Notes: generated by a model from the sequence alone, not told the origin. 61,579 nucleotides of DNA from Levilactobacillus humaensis (GCF_024345185.1 NZ_BROB01000019.1:1-61579); one strand, 5' to 3'; numbered from the stretch's first letter, positions 41,522 through 51,446 are shown. Numbers and translations are program-made.

Positions 41522-43051
41522 ATGCGCCGTGCCCTACTCAGTGTTGCCGACAAGACTGGCATTGTCGACTTTGCTCACACGTTGATTGCCAATGACTTTG
41601 AACTGGTTTCTACCGGCGGGACGCAAGCCGTTCTGGCCGATGCCGACATCCCCGTGATTCCCATTGAAGACGTCACTCAATTTCCAGAAATGTTAGACGG
41701 CCGCGTTAAGACCCTCAATCCACGGGTGTTCGGCGGGATTCTCGCTAAACGAGACGATCCTAATCACCAACAAACGTTGGCCGAACATGCAATTACCCCA
41801 ATCGACCTGGTCTGCGTCAACCTCTATCCCTTTGCCGAGACCATCAGTCAACCAGATGTCACGCTAGCCGCGGCGGTTGAACAGATTGATATCGGTGGCC
41901 CAAGCCTCATCCGAGCCGCCGCCAAAAACTATCGGGATGTTCTCGTGGTCTGCGATGTCGCCGATTACGATCAGGTCGGACAGGCCTTAGTGGCCCACAG
42001 CGATACCTTGACATTTAGAAAGCATCTGGCCGCCAAGGTCTTCCACCACACGGCCCACTATGACGCCGTGATCGCGACCTACTTGACGGACGAAGCCAAG
42101 CCCGATACCCTGACCCTCACCTACAAACGCAAGGAAGCCCTGCGCTATGGCGAGAACCCGCAGCAGACGGCCACTTTCTACCAAGACTGCCAGCCGTCTC
42201 CGTTCTCTATCGCCGCGGCTAAACAACTTCACGGCAAGCCGCTGTCCTTCAACAACATCAAGGACGCCGACGCCGCGCTAGGCCTTATTCGTGAATTCAG
42301 CGACCCGACCGTCGTGGCTTTAAAGCATATGAACCCGTGTGGAATTGGAACCGACGATGTGCTCGAACACGCTTGGGACAAATGCTACGCCGCCGACTCC
42401 ATGTCGATCTTTGGTGGCATCATTGTCCTCAATCGGCCGGTCGATTTGGCAACTGCCAAGAAGATGCATCAGCTCTTCTTGGAAATCATCATTGCGCCAG
42501 CCTTCGACAATGATGCCTACGATGTGTTGGCGAAGAAGAAAAATCTGCGGCTGTTGACGGTCGACTTCAGCGCGGCCAACGATCCCGAGCCTGACGAGTT
42601 GGTCAGCGTTCGCGGTGGCCTCCTGCGCCAGGAACGTGACGAAATCATCGACGATCCGGCAACCTTTCAGACCGTCAGCAATGCTCAGCCGACGCCGGAA
42701 CAACTCGCAGCCATTGCGTTTGGCTTAAAGGCAATTAAGTTCGTCAAGAGTAACGCCATCGTCGTCAACACCATCGACCAGACCTTAGGTATTGGGCCCG
42801 GACAAATGAATCGGATCGACGCCTTAAAGATTGCGGTGGCTAAGGCCGAAGAGAAACCGAATTACGATCGCTCCGTGCTAGTTTCCGACGCCTTCTTCCC
42901 TATGGCCGACTGCGTTCAATACGCCGCCGAACATGGGATTCGCGTCATTGCGGAACCCGGTGGTAGCATCCGTGATCAGGCTTCCATCGACATGGCCAAC
43001 GAACACAGTGTGGCGTTGGTCTTCACGAATCATCGTCACTTCAGACATTAA
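41522..43051 (+). CDS. purH: Bifunctional AICAR transformylase / IMP cyclohydrolase
   Basis: A 509-residue PurH, full length. The N-terminal IMP cyclohydrolase domain (1 to about 190) begins [17 protein letters not shown] and contains GGTQAVL and DGRVKTLNP. The C-terminal transformylase domain has RYGENPQQ near residue 202, the catalytic Lys-His in [11 protein letters not shown] near 265, and FFPMADCV towards the end. It performs the last two steps of de novo IMP synthesis. AGGAGGTT precedes the ATG. It stands alone here rather than in a pur operon, with its own promoter and terminator. Confidence 0.97.
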   Translation: MRRALLSVADKTGIVDFAHTLIANDFELVSTGGTQAVLADADIPVIPIEDVTQFPEMLDGRVKTLNPRVFGGILAKRDDPNHQQTLAEHAITPIDLVCVNLYPFAETISQPDVTLAAAVEQIDIGGPSLIRAAAKNYRDVLVVCDVADYDQVGQALVAHSDTLTFRKHLAAKVFHHTAHYDAVIATYLTDEAKPDTLTLTYKRKEALRYGENPQQTATFYQDCQPSPFSIAAAKQLHGKPLSFNNIKDADAALGLIREFSDPTVVALKHMNPCGIGTDDVLEHAWDKCYAADSMSIFGGIIVLNRPVDLATAKKMHQLFLEIIIAPAFDNDAYDVLAKKKNLRLLTVDFSAANDPEPDELVSVRGGLLRQERDEIIDDPATFQTVSNAQPTPEQLAAIAFGLKAIKFVKSNAIVVNTIDQTLGIGPGQMNRIDALKIAVAKAEEKPNYDRSVLVSDAFFPMADCVQYAAEHGIRVIAEPGGSIRDQASIDMANEHSVALVFTNHRHFRH

Positions 43052-43063
43052 AACACACACACC

Positions 43064-43109
43064 TAAGCGCATGGCGGTTTCATCGTTTGGAACTGCCATG
43101 CGCCTTTTC
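43064..43109 (+). terminator. purH terminator
   Basis: AAGCGCATGGCGGT paired with ACTGCCATGCGCCTT, then TTTCTG. Confidence 0.85.
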
Positions 43110-43299
43110 TGTCGATTGCTTTATTTAACGTTAACCAGAACACTTTCACTGATATCGAGAAAGTACTTGAGACCCATTAGTAACTTGCCGAAGAAAGTCG
43201 TTTAATTCGAGCGCAATTTACCCCATAATGGGATTATCCAGTTATCATCGACTCAGAATAAGTTGTTCGAACTTAGATTTACTGGGGGAGTTGATCTGA

Positions 43300-44313
43300 A
43301 TGAAAACACTAACTGCACCACGGCTGACCTTAGTTGTGCCGTGTTATAACGAAGAACCAATGTTACCCAAGAGCGCACCGGTTTTAAGCGCCATTCTGCA
43401 TCGCCTCATGGATAGCAACCAGATTGCCACTGACAGTAAGATTCTCTTTGTCGATGATGGCAGCCGCGACCATACCTGGGCCATCATTACGCAACTCCGA
43501 CAGGCAGACACCCTGTTTACCGGACTGAAATTCAGCCGCAACTTCGGTCAAGAAGCCGCGCTGATGGCAGGGATGCAAGTTGCCCATCCCTTCTCTGATC
43601 TCATTATCACCATCGATGCCGATCTGCAAGATGACCCGCGGGTCATCGACGCGATGGTTCAACAAGCCAGGGAAGGCTTCGATATCGTCTATGGCGTCCG
43701 CAATGACCGGTCTACCGATACCTGGTTCAAGCGCACCACGGCCGAGGCTTTTTACTGGACCATGGGCAAGCTCGGTGTCGAACTAGTTCCGGATCACTCT
43801 GACTTCCGCCTACTCAGCCACCGGGCAGTCACCGCACTGATGACCTACACTGAGTCTGCGCCCTTTATCCGGGGAATCATCCCCAAGCTGGGTTTTCCCA
43901 GCACGAAGCTCTATTACAAGCGCCAGCCACGGACGGCGGGAACCTCGAAATACCCACTCAAGCGCATGCTGCGTTTCGCGTTAAGTGGCATCTTCTCGCT
44001 ATCCCTGGCACCACTGCGGGCCATCATGTACCTGGGCTTCACCATCTGTGCCGCCGCAACAATTGCCCTGTTATGGCTGTTAGGCCTGCATCTAAATGGT
44101 CTCACCACCAGCAGTGCGCTTCTGACCTCACTATGGCTACTCGGTGGCCTGCAACTGATCGGCCTGGGCGTCATTGGCCAATACGTCGGTCAGATTCTCA
44201 GAGAAACGCAACACCGACCGCATTTCATCATCCAAACGGAAACCTTTTCTACGGCATTCCTAGCCGCACCGCTCACGGTGACACCACACCACGAGCATCA
44301 ATCTGTTAACTAA
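43300..44313 (+). CDS. GT2 glycosyltransferase, polyisoprenyl-phosphate sugar transferase (GtrB/CsbB-like)
   Basis: A 337-residue family 2 glycosyltransferase. VVPCYNEEPML starts the GT-A domain, FVDDGSRDHT binds UDP, and TIDADLQDDP is the metal-binding motif (the DADLQDDP variant typical of GtrB, DPM1 and CsbB). FRLLSHRAV follows, then two C-terminal membrane helices (about 225-300). It loads a sugar on undecaprenyl phosphate at the inner face of the membrane. The next gene encodes a multi-span protein that could use the lipid-linked sugar outside to modify teichoic acids or polysaccharide. The ribosome site is CTGGGGGAGT, the reverse complement of the C-rich motif of the two predicted small RNAs. 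Confidence 0.92.
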   Translation: MKTLTAPRLTLVVPCYNEEPMLPKSAPVLSAILHRLMDSNQIATDSKILFVDDGSRDHTWAIITQLRQADTLFTGLKFSRNFGQEAALMAGMQVAHPFSDLIITIDADLQDDPRVIDAMVQQAREGFDIVYGVRNDRSTDTWFKRTTAEAFYWTMGKLGVELVPDHSDFRLLSHRAVTALMTYTESAPFIRGIIPKLGFPSTKLYYKRQPRTAGTSKYPLKRMLRFALSGIFSLSLAPLRAIMYLGFTICAAATIALLWLLGLHLNGLTTSSALLTSLWLLGGLQLIGLGVIGQYVGQILRETQHRPHFIIQTETFSTAFLAAPLTVTPHHEHQSVN

Positions 44314-44326
44314 GGAGGGACCTCTC

Positions 44327-46402
44327 ATGACCACACGCCAACGCTTAACGACTGGCTTAGTCGGCCTCATCAGTTTGACTCTGTTTCTGACCGGCGTGTT
44401 GGCTGGTGTGTCTCCTGTTGCCTTTCGTACCGATCACAACTGGCTGAGCCCACTGGTCATCCTCTTAGGAGCCGGGGTCTATCTCGGCATCATCGGTCTA
44501 CTCTTTCGCTGGTTTCACCGCCGCACCGCGACTCAGCACCGCTGGCTCAGCTGGGGACTCTGGGGAGTCCTCCTGGCCATTCAACTCTTTGTCGCCTTCA
44601 ATTGGGTCAGTGCCCCGCGAGCCGACCTCTACTTCGTTCACCAGCAGGCCTTAACGTTGCTTCACGGTCACGCTGACTGGTCGACTTACTTCTACACCTA
44701 TCCTAATAACATCAACTTCACCTTGGTCTTGACCGGCCTCATGAAGGTCGCCCAACTATTCGGAACCACCCTCAGTGGCATCGATCTCAACCTCATCCAA
44801 TTTGCTTGGCTGGATTGTGGTCTGCTGGCCCTCTGGTGTGTTCTGCGACGCCGCAGCATTGCTCGTGGACACCTCTTTTTGGTGATCATCATGGGTACGG
44901 TACCTCTCTATGCTTACGCGCTCAACACGTATAGCGACCTCGCCGTGTTGCCAATTGGCCTGCTTGTCCTGGCCGGTTTATCAAACCTATTGCGCGCAAC
45001 TACGTGGCCGAAACGGTTGGGCTGGACCCTCTTCGTTGGCGTCTTTCTCACCTTTGCCATCCTCATGAAGGCCAACTTTATTGTCCTAGCCATTGCCGTT
45101 ATCTTAGGTCTCTGGCTGGTCAATAATGCCAGTCCCCGGCCTTGGCTAGCTCGGACTGGCATCACGGTGCTCTTGATCGCCATACTCGGCGCCGGTATCG
45201 GGGGCAGCCATGCTGTTCAACGCGCTGCTGGCTACCAAGAAGATCCATCGTTAGCTCTGCCAGCAACCAGTTGGATCGCCATGAGCTGGAACCCGACGAC
45301 GCACGGTGAATACAGTCGTCCTGACGTGGATTCTATTCGTGATGAACCCACCGCCGCTCGCAAACAAGCCTTGGCCAAGAAACATTTGGAGGAGTCCTGG
45401 CACACGCTGGGCATTGGCGGGGTTATTTATCACCTCGTTAAAAAAACGAAACTCTTCTTGGCCACGGGAACCTTCGATGCCTTTCAGATTACGGCGGACT
45501 TCGAGCAAGCCCCTAACTGGTACCGACAACATCGCAACACGGTTGAATGGTTCCTGGCCAATTGGAGCCAGATCAACTACCTCGCGCTCCTCATCGTCTC
45601 CTGTGGTTGGGGAGTCCAGCAGATCCGTCGTCGCCGACTGAGCGCGATTTATCTTATCGGGGGCCTCTTTGTTATCGGCCTGATTTGCTTTCACGTCATC
45701 TTCTGGGAAACCGAGGAACGCTACGCCCTGCCAATTCTGCCCCTTCTAATAGCTGGAACCGCGGCGGGCTATCGCCAACCGCTGAACCTCCTGCGTTGGT
45801 CAACCCGTAGTCGGTGGATTCCGTTGGGGATGGCCCTGGCCTTCAGTGGCCTCATTTTGGTCAGTGCTTGGCAGAACTACGGGCTCACCACAACCCCCGT
45901 CGACAATCCCATCTACGTGATCAATCAAAATGAGGGGCGCTACTTCCAGAACCACCACTTCAAACTCAAACCAGGTCAGAGCCTCACCCAACCACTGACA
46001 GCCCCAATTGCCTTTGACCGGCTCTCAATCGATCCGACCTTCCCGTTCCGTGGCCAAATTTCCCTGCGTAACGACCAAGGTCGCATCGTCTGGCACACAC
46101 TCGAGCCGGATCCGCTCATCCAGCTCAAACAGGACCTGCCGGTTCAACCCGCGGGTCACTACCGCCTGACGATCACCAATCTTCAACCGACTCCGGTTAA
46201 ATTCGTGACGGTTCCAGCGACGTACCCCGTTCTGCCAGAACCAATCGTCGGCCACCCCGACCAGTATCTACGCTTCCACCTAACGCAACGAAACGTGGCG
46301 CCCGTCATCGATCGGGGCCAATTCTGGTTAATCCTGGGAACCGTCTGGCTCGGCGGCTTGCTGATTATCGATCGGTTCTACTGGTATCGTCGACAGATCT
46401 AA
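44327..46402 (+). CDS. Multi-span membrane protein, probable GT-C glycosyltransferase
   Basis: A 691-residue integral membrane protein with about 12 helices and a C-terminal extracellular domain of about 130 residues. After the first helices comes an extracellular loop with SAPRADLYFVHQQAL and TYFYTYPNNIN, resembling the catalytic first loop of GT-C enzymes (ArnT/PMT/YfhO-like) with an acidic residue. WETEERYALPILPLL closes the membrane part, a motif seen in this class. With the GtrB-like gene 14 bp upstream it should transfer a polyprenyl-linked sugar to an envelope polymer; acceptor and sugar are unknown. GGAGGGA precedes the ATG. Confidence 0.78.
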   Translation: MTTRQRLTTGLVGLISLTLFLTGVLAGVSPVAFRTDHNWLSPLVILLGAGVYLGIIGLLFRWFHRRTATQHRWLSWGLWGVLLAIQLFVAFNWVSAPRADLYFVHQQALTLLHGHADWSTYFYTYPNNINFTLVLTGLMKVAQLFGTTLSGIDLNLIQFAWLDCGLLALWCVLRRRSIARGHLFLVIIMGTVPLYAYALNTYSDLAVLPIGLLVLAGLSNLLRATTWPKRLGWTLFVGVFLTFAILMKANFIVLAIAVILGLWLVNNASPRPWLARTGITVLLIAILGAGIGGSHAVQRAAGYQEDPSLALPATSWIAMSWNPTTHGEYSRPDVDSIRDEPTAARKQALAKKHLEESWHTLGIGGVIYHLVKKTKLFLATGTFDAFQITADFEQAPNWYRQHRNTVEWFLANWSQINYLALLIVSCGWGVQQIRRRRLSAIYLIGGLFVIGLICFHVIFWETEERYALPILPLLIAGTAAGYRQPLNLLRWSTRSRWIPLGMALAFSGLILVSAWQNYGLTTTPVDNPIYVINQNEGRYFQNHHFKLKPGQSLTQPLTAPIAFDRLSIDPTFPFRGQISLRNDQGRIVWHTLEPDPLIQLKQDLPVQPAGHYRLTITNLQPTPVKFVTVPATYPVLPEPIVGHPDQYLRFHLTQRNVAPVIDRGQFWLILGTVWLGGLLIIDRFYWYRRQI

Positions 46403-46420
46403 CAATTTCTAACAAATGAC

Positions 46421-46451
46421 TTGCCCTCGAGTGGCTCGAAGGTCCTACAAT
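46421..46451 (+). promoter_or_regulatory. MerR-type promoter (19-bp spacer with dyad)
   Basis: TTGCCC (46421-46426) and TACAAT (46446-46451) are separated by 19 bp, too long for efficient spontaneous initiation. The spacer holds the dyad CCCTCGAG-TGG-CTCGAAGG. That layout is the hallmark of promoters untwisted by MerR-family activators. The regulator gene is not in the window. Confidence 0.7.
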
Positions 46452-46486
46452 GGATCCAGATGAGTTAATCCAAAGGAGCTAATAAT

Positions 46487-47344
46487 TTGAAAGAAGTTAA
46501 TCAACAAACCTTGACTGGTGAACGGGCCTTATTCCAAGGTCACGATCTCCACATTACCAACAGTATTTTCGTCGACGGTGAATCTCCCCTCAAGCACGGG
46601 AAGAATCTCGCTATTGACCACACCATTTTCAAGTACAAATATCCCTTGTGGTACACCGATCACACCCAACTGGATCACACGACCTGGCAGCCAGATGCCC
46701 ACGCTGGCGCTTGGTATGCCAAGGATATGACGATGGCTCACAGTATGATTCGGGCCACCAAGACCTTCCGGCACGCCCAGAACCTTCACTTAGACGACGT
46801 GACCTTCGCCGATGCTGGCGAAACCCTCTGGTGGTGTGACGATCTCCACTTGGACAACGTCACCGCTACCGGAGACTACTTCGGAATGAACAGTACCAAC
46901 GTGGTCGTAAACAACTTGAAGGTCAACGGGAACTACGCCTTTGACGGGAGTAAGAACGTCGAGGTTCACAACTCAACCTTCATCACCCACGATGCCTTCT
47001 GGAATTGTGACAACGTCACGATCTACGATTCAACCATCATCGGGGAATACCTCGCTTGGAATACGAAGAATATCACCTTCGTTAACTGTTGGTTGGAAAG
47101 TGAACAAGGGCTGTGTTACGTAGATCACCTGACCATGCGCAACTGTTCGCTGGTCAACACCAACTTGTCCTTTGAATACTGTTCCGATATCGATGCCACG
47201 ATCAACACGACCATCGACAGCGTGAAGAACCCGATTAACGGCCACATCTCGGCCCCAGCTATTGGCGATATCATCTTTGACGATCCCGCCATCGATCGGC
47301 GTCAGACCACCATTACCACCGAGGAGGCCACCCATGAGCCATAA
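46487..47344 (+). CDS. DUF3737 family protein (right-handed beta-helix), TTG start
   Basis: A 285-residue cytoplasmic protein of the DUF3737 family, built of short repeated turns (LHLDDVTFADAGETLWWCDD, then LHLDNVTATGDYFG, then VVNNLKVNGNYAFDGS and so on) typical of a parallel beta-helix. It has no signal peptide. The biochemical role is unknown. The TTG at 46487 follows AAAGGAGC. It overlaps the PatB-like gene by 11 bp, so the two are co-translated from a MerR-type promoter. In lactobacilli such proteins are often annotated next to MerR regulators and aminotransferase-fold genes (from memory, not checked here). Confidence 0.85.
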   Translation: MKEVNQQTLTGERALFQGHDLHITNSIFVDGESPLKHGKNLAIDHTIFKYKYPLWYTDHTQLDHTTWQPDAHAGAWYAKDMTMAHSMIRATKTFRHAQNLHLDDVTFADAGETLWWCDDLHLDNVTATGDYFGMNSTNVVVNNLKVNGNYAFDGSKNVEVHNSTFITHDAFWNCDNVTIYDSTIIGEYLAWNTKNITFVNCWLESEQGLCYVDHLTMRNCSLVNTNLSFEYCSDIDATINTTIDSVKNPINGHISAPAIGDIIFDDPAIDRRQTTITTEEATHEP

Positions 47345-48506
47345 CTTTTCTGAAATGGTCGATCGGCGTCATACCAACTCCGTGAAATGGGACGTGGCTG
47401 ACAATGAACTGCCGATGTGGGTTGCCGACATGGACTTTCGCACCGCACCTGGCATTGTCGCCGCGATTCAAAAGAAGGCTGCCACCTGGATTTTCGGTTA
47501 CGAAGAAGTCCCGCAAGCCTACTTTGACGCCGTGCAACATTGGCTGACTACGGAACACAACTGGACGCCCCAGACAGACTGGATGCGCTTTGTTACCGGT
47601 GTCGTTCCCGCTATCTCCTCGGCCGTGCGCCGTGTGAGTCACGTGGGTGACAATGTTCTGGTTCAGGCGCCCGTTTACAATATCTTCTATAACTCCATCG
47701 TGAACAACGGCCGCCACGTCCTTTCTAGTGACCTCCACTACGCCGATGGCCAATACAGTATCGACTGGGACAACCTGGCCACTAAGATGGCGGATCCGTT
47801 AACCAGCATGATGATTCTCTGTAACCCGCACAACCCGGTCGGTAAGATTTGGACGCCGGACGAGTTGCGCCGAATCGGCGAACTAGCCGCGACCAACCAC
47901 GTCACCGTCTTCTCCGACGAAATCCATGGCGACATCACCACGCCTGGCAAGGGTTACACACCTTTTGCCTCGGCAAGTGACACCTGTGCCGCCGTTAGCA
48001 TCACGGCCGTTTCGCCCAGCAAAACCTTTAACGTTGCGGCCTTACACGCCGCAACCCTGATCATCCCCGATGAGAACCGCCGCAACGTGGTGGACCGCGG
48101 CATCAACACCGATGAATTAGCTGAACCCAACGCCTTTGCCATCGATGGTAGTATCGCGGCCTACACCACCGGTGCCGACTGGGTTCACGACTTAAACCGC
48201 CAGATTACCGCTAACCGCCAAGCCGTCACCGCGTTCGTGCAGGAAAATCTGCCTGAACTTCACGTCATTGCCGGCGATGCCACCTATCTGGTTTGGATCG
48301 ATTGTCGTGACGTCACGACGGACACTCAGGCCCTCTGCCAAGTTATTCGGCAGACGACCGGCCTCTTCATTACCGCCGGTGCCGTTTACGGTGGCAACGG
48401 CCACGACTTTGTCCGTATCAATGTGGCCTGTCCCGCCGAACGACTCGCAGATGGTTTAGACCGACTCAAGCGCGGTCTACAAGCCTTCCGTCAACAAAAT
48501 AACTAA
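47334..48506 (+). CDS. PatB/MalY-type PLP-dependent C-S lyase / aminotransferase
   Basis: A 390-residue fold-type I PLP enzyme of the MalY/PatB group. The N-terminal DRRHTNSVKWD and WVADMDF segments are diagnostic for the group. NPHNPVGKIWT binds PLP, FSDEIHGD contains the pyridine-N Asp, and the Schiff-base Lys is in SPSKTFNVAAL. Such enzymes cleave cystathionine or cysteine conjugates to pyruvate, ammonia and a thiol. The ATG at 47334 follows GAGGAGG by 6 nt, inside the end of the DUF3737 gene. Terminator follows, so it closes the operon. Confidence 0.92.
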   Translation: MSHNFSEMVDRRHTNSVKWDVADNELPMWVADMDFRTAPGIVAAIQKKAATWIFGYEEVPQAYFDAVQHWLTTEHNWTPQTDWMRFVTGVVPAISSAVRRVSHVGDNVLVQAPVYNIFYNSIVNNGRHVLSSDLHYADGQYSIDWDNLATKMADPLTSMMILCNPHNPVGKIWTPDELRRIGELAATNHVTVFSDEIHGDITTPGKGYTPFASASDTCAAVSITAVSPSKTFNVAALHAATLIIPDENRRNVVDRGINTDELAEPNAFAIDGSIAAYTTGADWVHDLNRQITANRQAVTAFVQENLPELHVIAGDATYLVWIDCRDVTTDTQALCQVIRQTTGLFITAGAVYGGNGHDFVRINVACPAERLADGLDRLKRGLQAFRQQNN

Positions 48507-48508
48507 TA

Positions 48509-48538
48509 AAAAACCAGCGATTTCGGTCGCTGGTTTTT
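48509..48538 (+). terminator. Terminator of the DUF3737-PatB operon
   Basis: AAAACCAGCGA-TTTCGG-TCGCTGGTTTT followed by T residues. Confidence 0.93.
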
Positions 48539-48648
48539 AAATTTCCCCAACTTTCCACCCGCTTAGCGGTCAGCTAGCGAAATCATTTGTCGGTCCCCTG
48601 ATATACTCGACCTAGGATTGAACATTCTGATATCGAGGGGGAGTCACT

Positions 48649-49617
48649 ATGCCACAAATCAACCTTGCCGACGCACAAGACGTCTTTCGTGATGCCGGCA
48701 AAAACGTGTTATTTACCACTTTTCTCATCGACCGAAAAGACCGCATCAAGGCCCGTGAGGCCATGGCTTGTTTCGCCGATCGCCTAGGGGCCACCGAACG
48801 CAGCTTAAACGTTCGCTATCCACAGGCCGATCTCCGCGTGGCGTTTGGCTTGGGGGCCAGCGCCTGGCAACTTCTATTTCCAACCGTTCGACCACCGAAA
48901 GAACTCGTCGAATTTCAACCGGTGGTCGGGCCCAAGTACACGGCACCCGCCACGCCGGGCGATCTCTTCTTGCATATCCGGGCCAATGATATGGCCATCG
49001 TCTACGAAGTCGCCGCCGAACTCCGCGAATTTCTCCGTAGCTGGACCAGCGTCGTCGATGAGACGGTCGGCTTCCGCTACTTTGAAGGTCGCGCCATCAT
49101 TGGGTTCGTCGACGGTACTGAGAATCCGTCAGGACCCGAGGCACCGGACTACGCCATCATTGGCGACGAGGACCCCGATTTCATCAACGGGTCCTACGCC
49201 TTTGCCCAGAAGTACACCCACAACCTGGATGCCTGGAACAATCTGGCCACCGAGGACCAGGAGCGAGCCATCGGTCGTCACAAGTTCAGTGACCAGGAAC
49301 TCTACGATGATGACAAACTTCCCAACGCCCACAACCTGGCCTCCCAAGACAACGATGACGGTGTGGAACACAAGATTGTCCGCATGAACGTACCGTATGG
49401 CGACCCGAGTCGCGGCGTGGCCGGTACCTACTTTATCGGCTATGCCCGCCACTTCACTGTTACGCAACGTATGCTGGAGAATATGTTTAGCCAAAGCGAC
49501 CGGTTGCTGGACTTCAGTACGCCGATCACAGGAAATGCCTTCTTCATCCCCGCACGGTCGCTACTGGCCCGTATCGCGGATGGGGATCTCTTCCCGGTAG
49601 ACTATCCGGACGAATAG
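48649..49617 (+). CDS. DyP-type haem peroxidase
   Basis: A 322-residue dye-decolourising peroxidase of the YfeX/EfeB-like class. The diagnostic GxxDG motif is GFVDGTENP with D155. The probable proximal haem His is H228 (NAHNL), and R245 (VRMNV), 17 residues on, fits the distal Arg. There is no Tat or Sec signal, so it is cytoplasmic. It reduces H2O2 with an organic donor, and some members also act on porphyrins. Peroxide-forming pox is in the same window. The ribosome site GGGGGAGT is complementary to the C-rich small RNA motif. An extended -10 (TGATATACT) lies 40 bp upstream. Confidence 0.93.
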   Translation: MPQINLADAQDVFRDAGKNVLFTTFLIDRKDRIKAREAMACFADRLGATERSLNVRYPQADLRVAFGLGASAWQLLFPTVRPPKELVEFQPVVGPKYTAPATPGDLFLHIRANDMAIVYEVAAELREFLRSWTSVVDETVGFRYFEGRAIIGFVDGTENPSGPEAPDYAIIGDEDPDFINGSYAFAQKYTHNLDAWNNLATEDQERAIGRHKFSDQELYDDDKLPNAHNLASQDNDDGVEHKIVRMNVPYGDPSRGVAGTYFIGYARHFTVTQRMLENMFSQSDRLLDFSTPITGNAFFIPARSLLARIADGDLFPVDYPDE

Positions 49618-49632
49618 CGCCCTTTAAATGCT

Positions 49633-49681
49633 AAAAATCCCGGAAACTTTCCATTCACTTGGAAACGGTCCCGGAATTTTT
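49633..49681 (+). terminator. Terminator of the DyP peroxidase gene
   Basis: AAATCCCGG..CCGGAATTT-type stem with inner CCAT..TTGG pairing, followed by a T run. Confidence 0.8.
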
Positions 49682-49855
49682 GGTTTACTGTATATGTTTC
49701 CCGGCCTGCCGCGACTTTAACCGATCATGACCAGTTAGGCAGTTCAGCACCTGATGTGAAATAAAAATAATTATCGCGGAACCGGGCATTATTAAACAAT
49801 TGCGAGCGCATACAAAAGTCGCCGGGAGATTGACGTTTCGGGCTTATGAGGGTAT

Positions 49856-49876
49856 GTTAGTGGGGTTAATACTAAC
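49856..49876. promoter_or_regulatory. Inverted repeat upstream of the MFS gene
   Basis: GTTAGT-N9-ACTAAC, about 75 bp before the start codon. It may be an operator for a TetR- or MarR-type regulator of the exporter. Confidence 0.45.
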
Positions 49877-49951
49877 GAATAAATCAAATTGGTGGGTGTG
49901 ACTTTTGGTCAGATCATCAATTAATCTATCCCCATAAGGAGTTGACTCACA

Positions 49952-51190
49952 TTGGATGAAGCCGAGAGAGAAAGTGGCCCGTGGCGTCGTAATCTACGGG
50001 TTCTTTGGTTCTGTACGTTTGTTGCCGGCATGGCTTTCAGTGAAATCATGCCGTTTTTGTCATTATATATTAGTAGCTTAGGTGACTACACCAAATCCCA
50101 GGTCACCATGTACAGTGGCCTAGTTTACGCCGCCGACTTCTTTGTCAGCGCCATCGCATCCCCACTTTGGGGCATGGTCGCCGACCGTAAAGGCCGTAAG
50201 CTCATGTTACTGCGGGCCTCATTGGGGACGGCGTTTGCCATGGCCCTGATGGGTTTCGCCACCAGCGTCTGGCAATTGGTGGCCTTGCGGGCGCTACAAG
50301 GGGTCTTCGCCGGGTTCATTTCTAATGCCCAGGCCCTCGTGGCCTCCCAGACGCCGCGGAAACACTCCGGGGCTTCGCTGAGTACCCTGATGACCGGAGT
50401 GACCAGTGGGATGTTGCTGGGACCCGTGATTGGTGGGGTCTTGGCGCAGATTTTCTCCATTCGCCTGACCTTCTTCATCACGGCGCTACTCCTGCTGTCG
50501 ACCTTCTTTCTGAGTTGGATCTTCGTGGAAGAAAAGTTCAAGCCGGTAGCTCCTGCCACCAGTACCGACGGCCACAAGAGTCACAATCCGTTGGCGGCCT
50601 TCCCGAATCCAAAATTGATTCTGGTTCTGTTGAGTTCGACGTTAATCGTGCAATTTGGGAATATTTCCATTTCCCCTATCATCAGTCTCTATGTCAAGGA
50701 ACTCATGCATAACGTGGGCCCCATCACCGTGGTTGCCGGAATTATCGCGGCCCTGCCAGGGGTTTCCAATATTTTTGCCTCCCCACGCCTCGGGCGTTAC
50801 GGGGATAAGCACGGGTCCGGACGGGTCCTCATCTTCGGCTATATTTTTGCCACACTGATGTACCTGCCCCAAGGGTTCGTCACCAGCGTCTGGATGTTGG
50901 GGATCTTGCGCTTCATGATCGGGATTTCCGATGGGGCGCTGTTCCCAGAAATCCAAACGCTCCTGACCAAAAACTCACCAGTCGAGCTCACCTCCACCGT
51001 CTTCAGTTGGAACCAATCCTTCCAATCGATCGGTAACATGATGGGTTCTCTGCTAGGTGGCTGGATCGCCGGGGTCTTCAACTACAACGCGGTCTTCATC
51101 TCCACGGCGATGTTGATGCTGATTAACCTCGGGCTAGTCTGGTGGTTGGTTCCGGAAATCCGGAAGCCTCAGGCTCAGGTGGCGGACTAG
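49952..51190 (+). CDS. MFS transporter, MdtG-like multidrug exporter, TTG start
   Basis: A 412-residue 12-helix major facilitator. Motif A is present as GMVADRKGRKLML between helices 2 and 3, and the C motif around GPVIGGVLAQ in helix 5, which marks a drug:H+ antiporter. FSWNQSFQSIGNMMGSLLGGW in helix 11 (in parts) matches MdtG/YttB proteins. The TTG start has AAGGAG 10 nt upstream. Substrates are unknown. Single gene. Confidence 0.9.
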   Translation: MDEAERESGPWRRNLRVLWFCTFVAGMAFSEIMPFLSLYISSLGDYTKSQVTMYSGLVYAADFFVSAIASPLWGMVADRKGRKLMLLRASLGTAFAMALMGFATSVWQLVALRALQGVFAGFISNAQALVASQTPRKHSGASLSTLMTGVTSGMLLGPVIGGVLAQIFSIRLTFFITALLLLSTFFLSWIFVEEKFKPVAPATSTDGHKSHNPLAAFPNPKLILVLLSSTLIVQFGNISISPIISLYVKELMHNVGPITVVAGIIAALPGVSNIFASPRLGRYGDKHGSGRVLIFGYIFATLMYLPQGFVTSVWMLGILRFMIGISDGALFPEIQTLLTKNSPVELTSTVFSWNQSFQSIGNMMGSLLGGWIAGVFNYNAVFISTAMLMLINLGLVWWLVPEIRKPQAQVAD

Positions 51191-51283
51191 GCTCAGTCGT
51201 TGTTGGTGCCCCCCGGTTGGTTCCGTAGAGGCTAGCCTTGATGAAAATAATGAAGCACTGACATACCAACAATATAAAAAACA

Positions 51284-51334
51284 CATGCTTACTCAACCAA
51301 TCCTTAATTGGACTGATTGGGTAGGCATTTTTTA
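51284..51334 (+). terminator. Terminator behind the MFS gene
   Basis: ATGC..TAC..CCAATC pairs with GATTGGGTAGGCAT across an ATT-rich loop and is followed by TTTTTT. Confidence 0.65.
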
Positions 51335-51446
51335 TGGGCGTAAACAATATCGGTTTCAATACTCCACCTGCGCCAACCGGTAGTTATGAAGAATCGAGTC
51401 CATTCATAAAGCCTTATCGAACCCGAGGATTCATCTTATGTTACGA

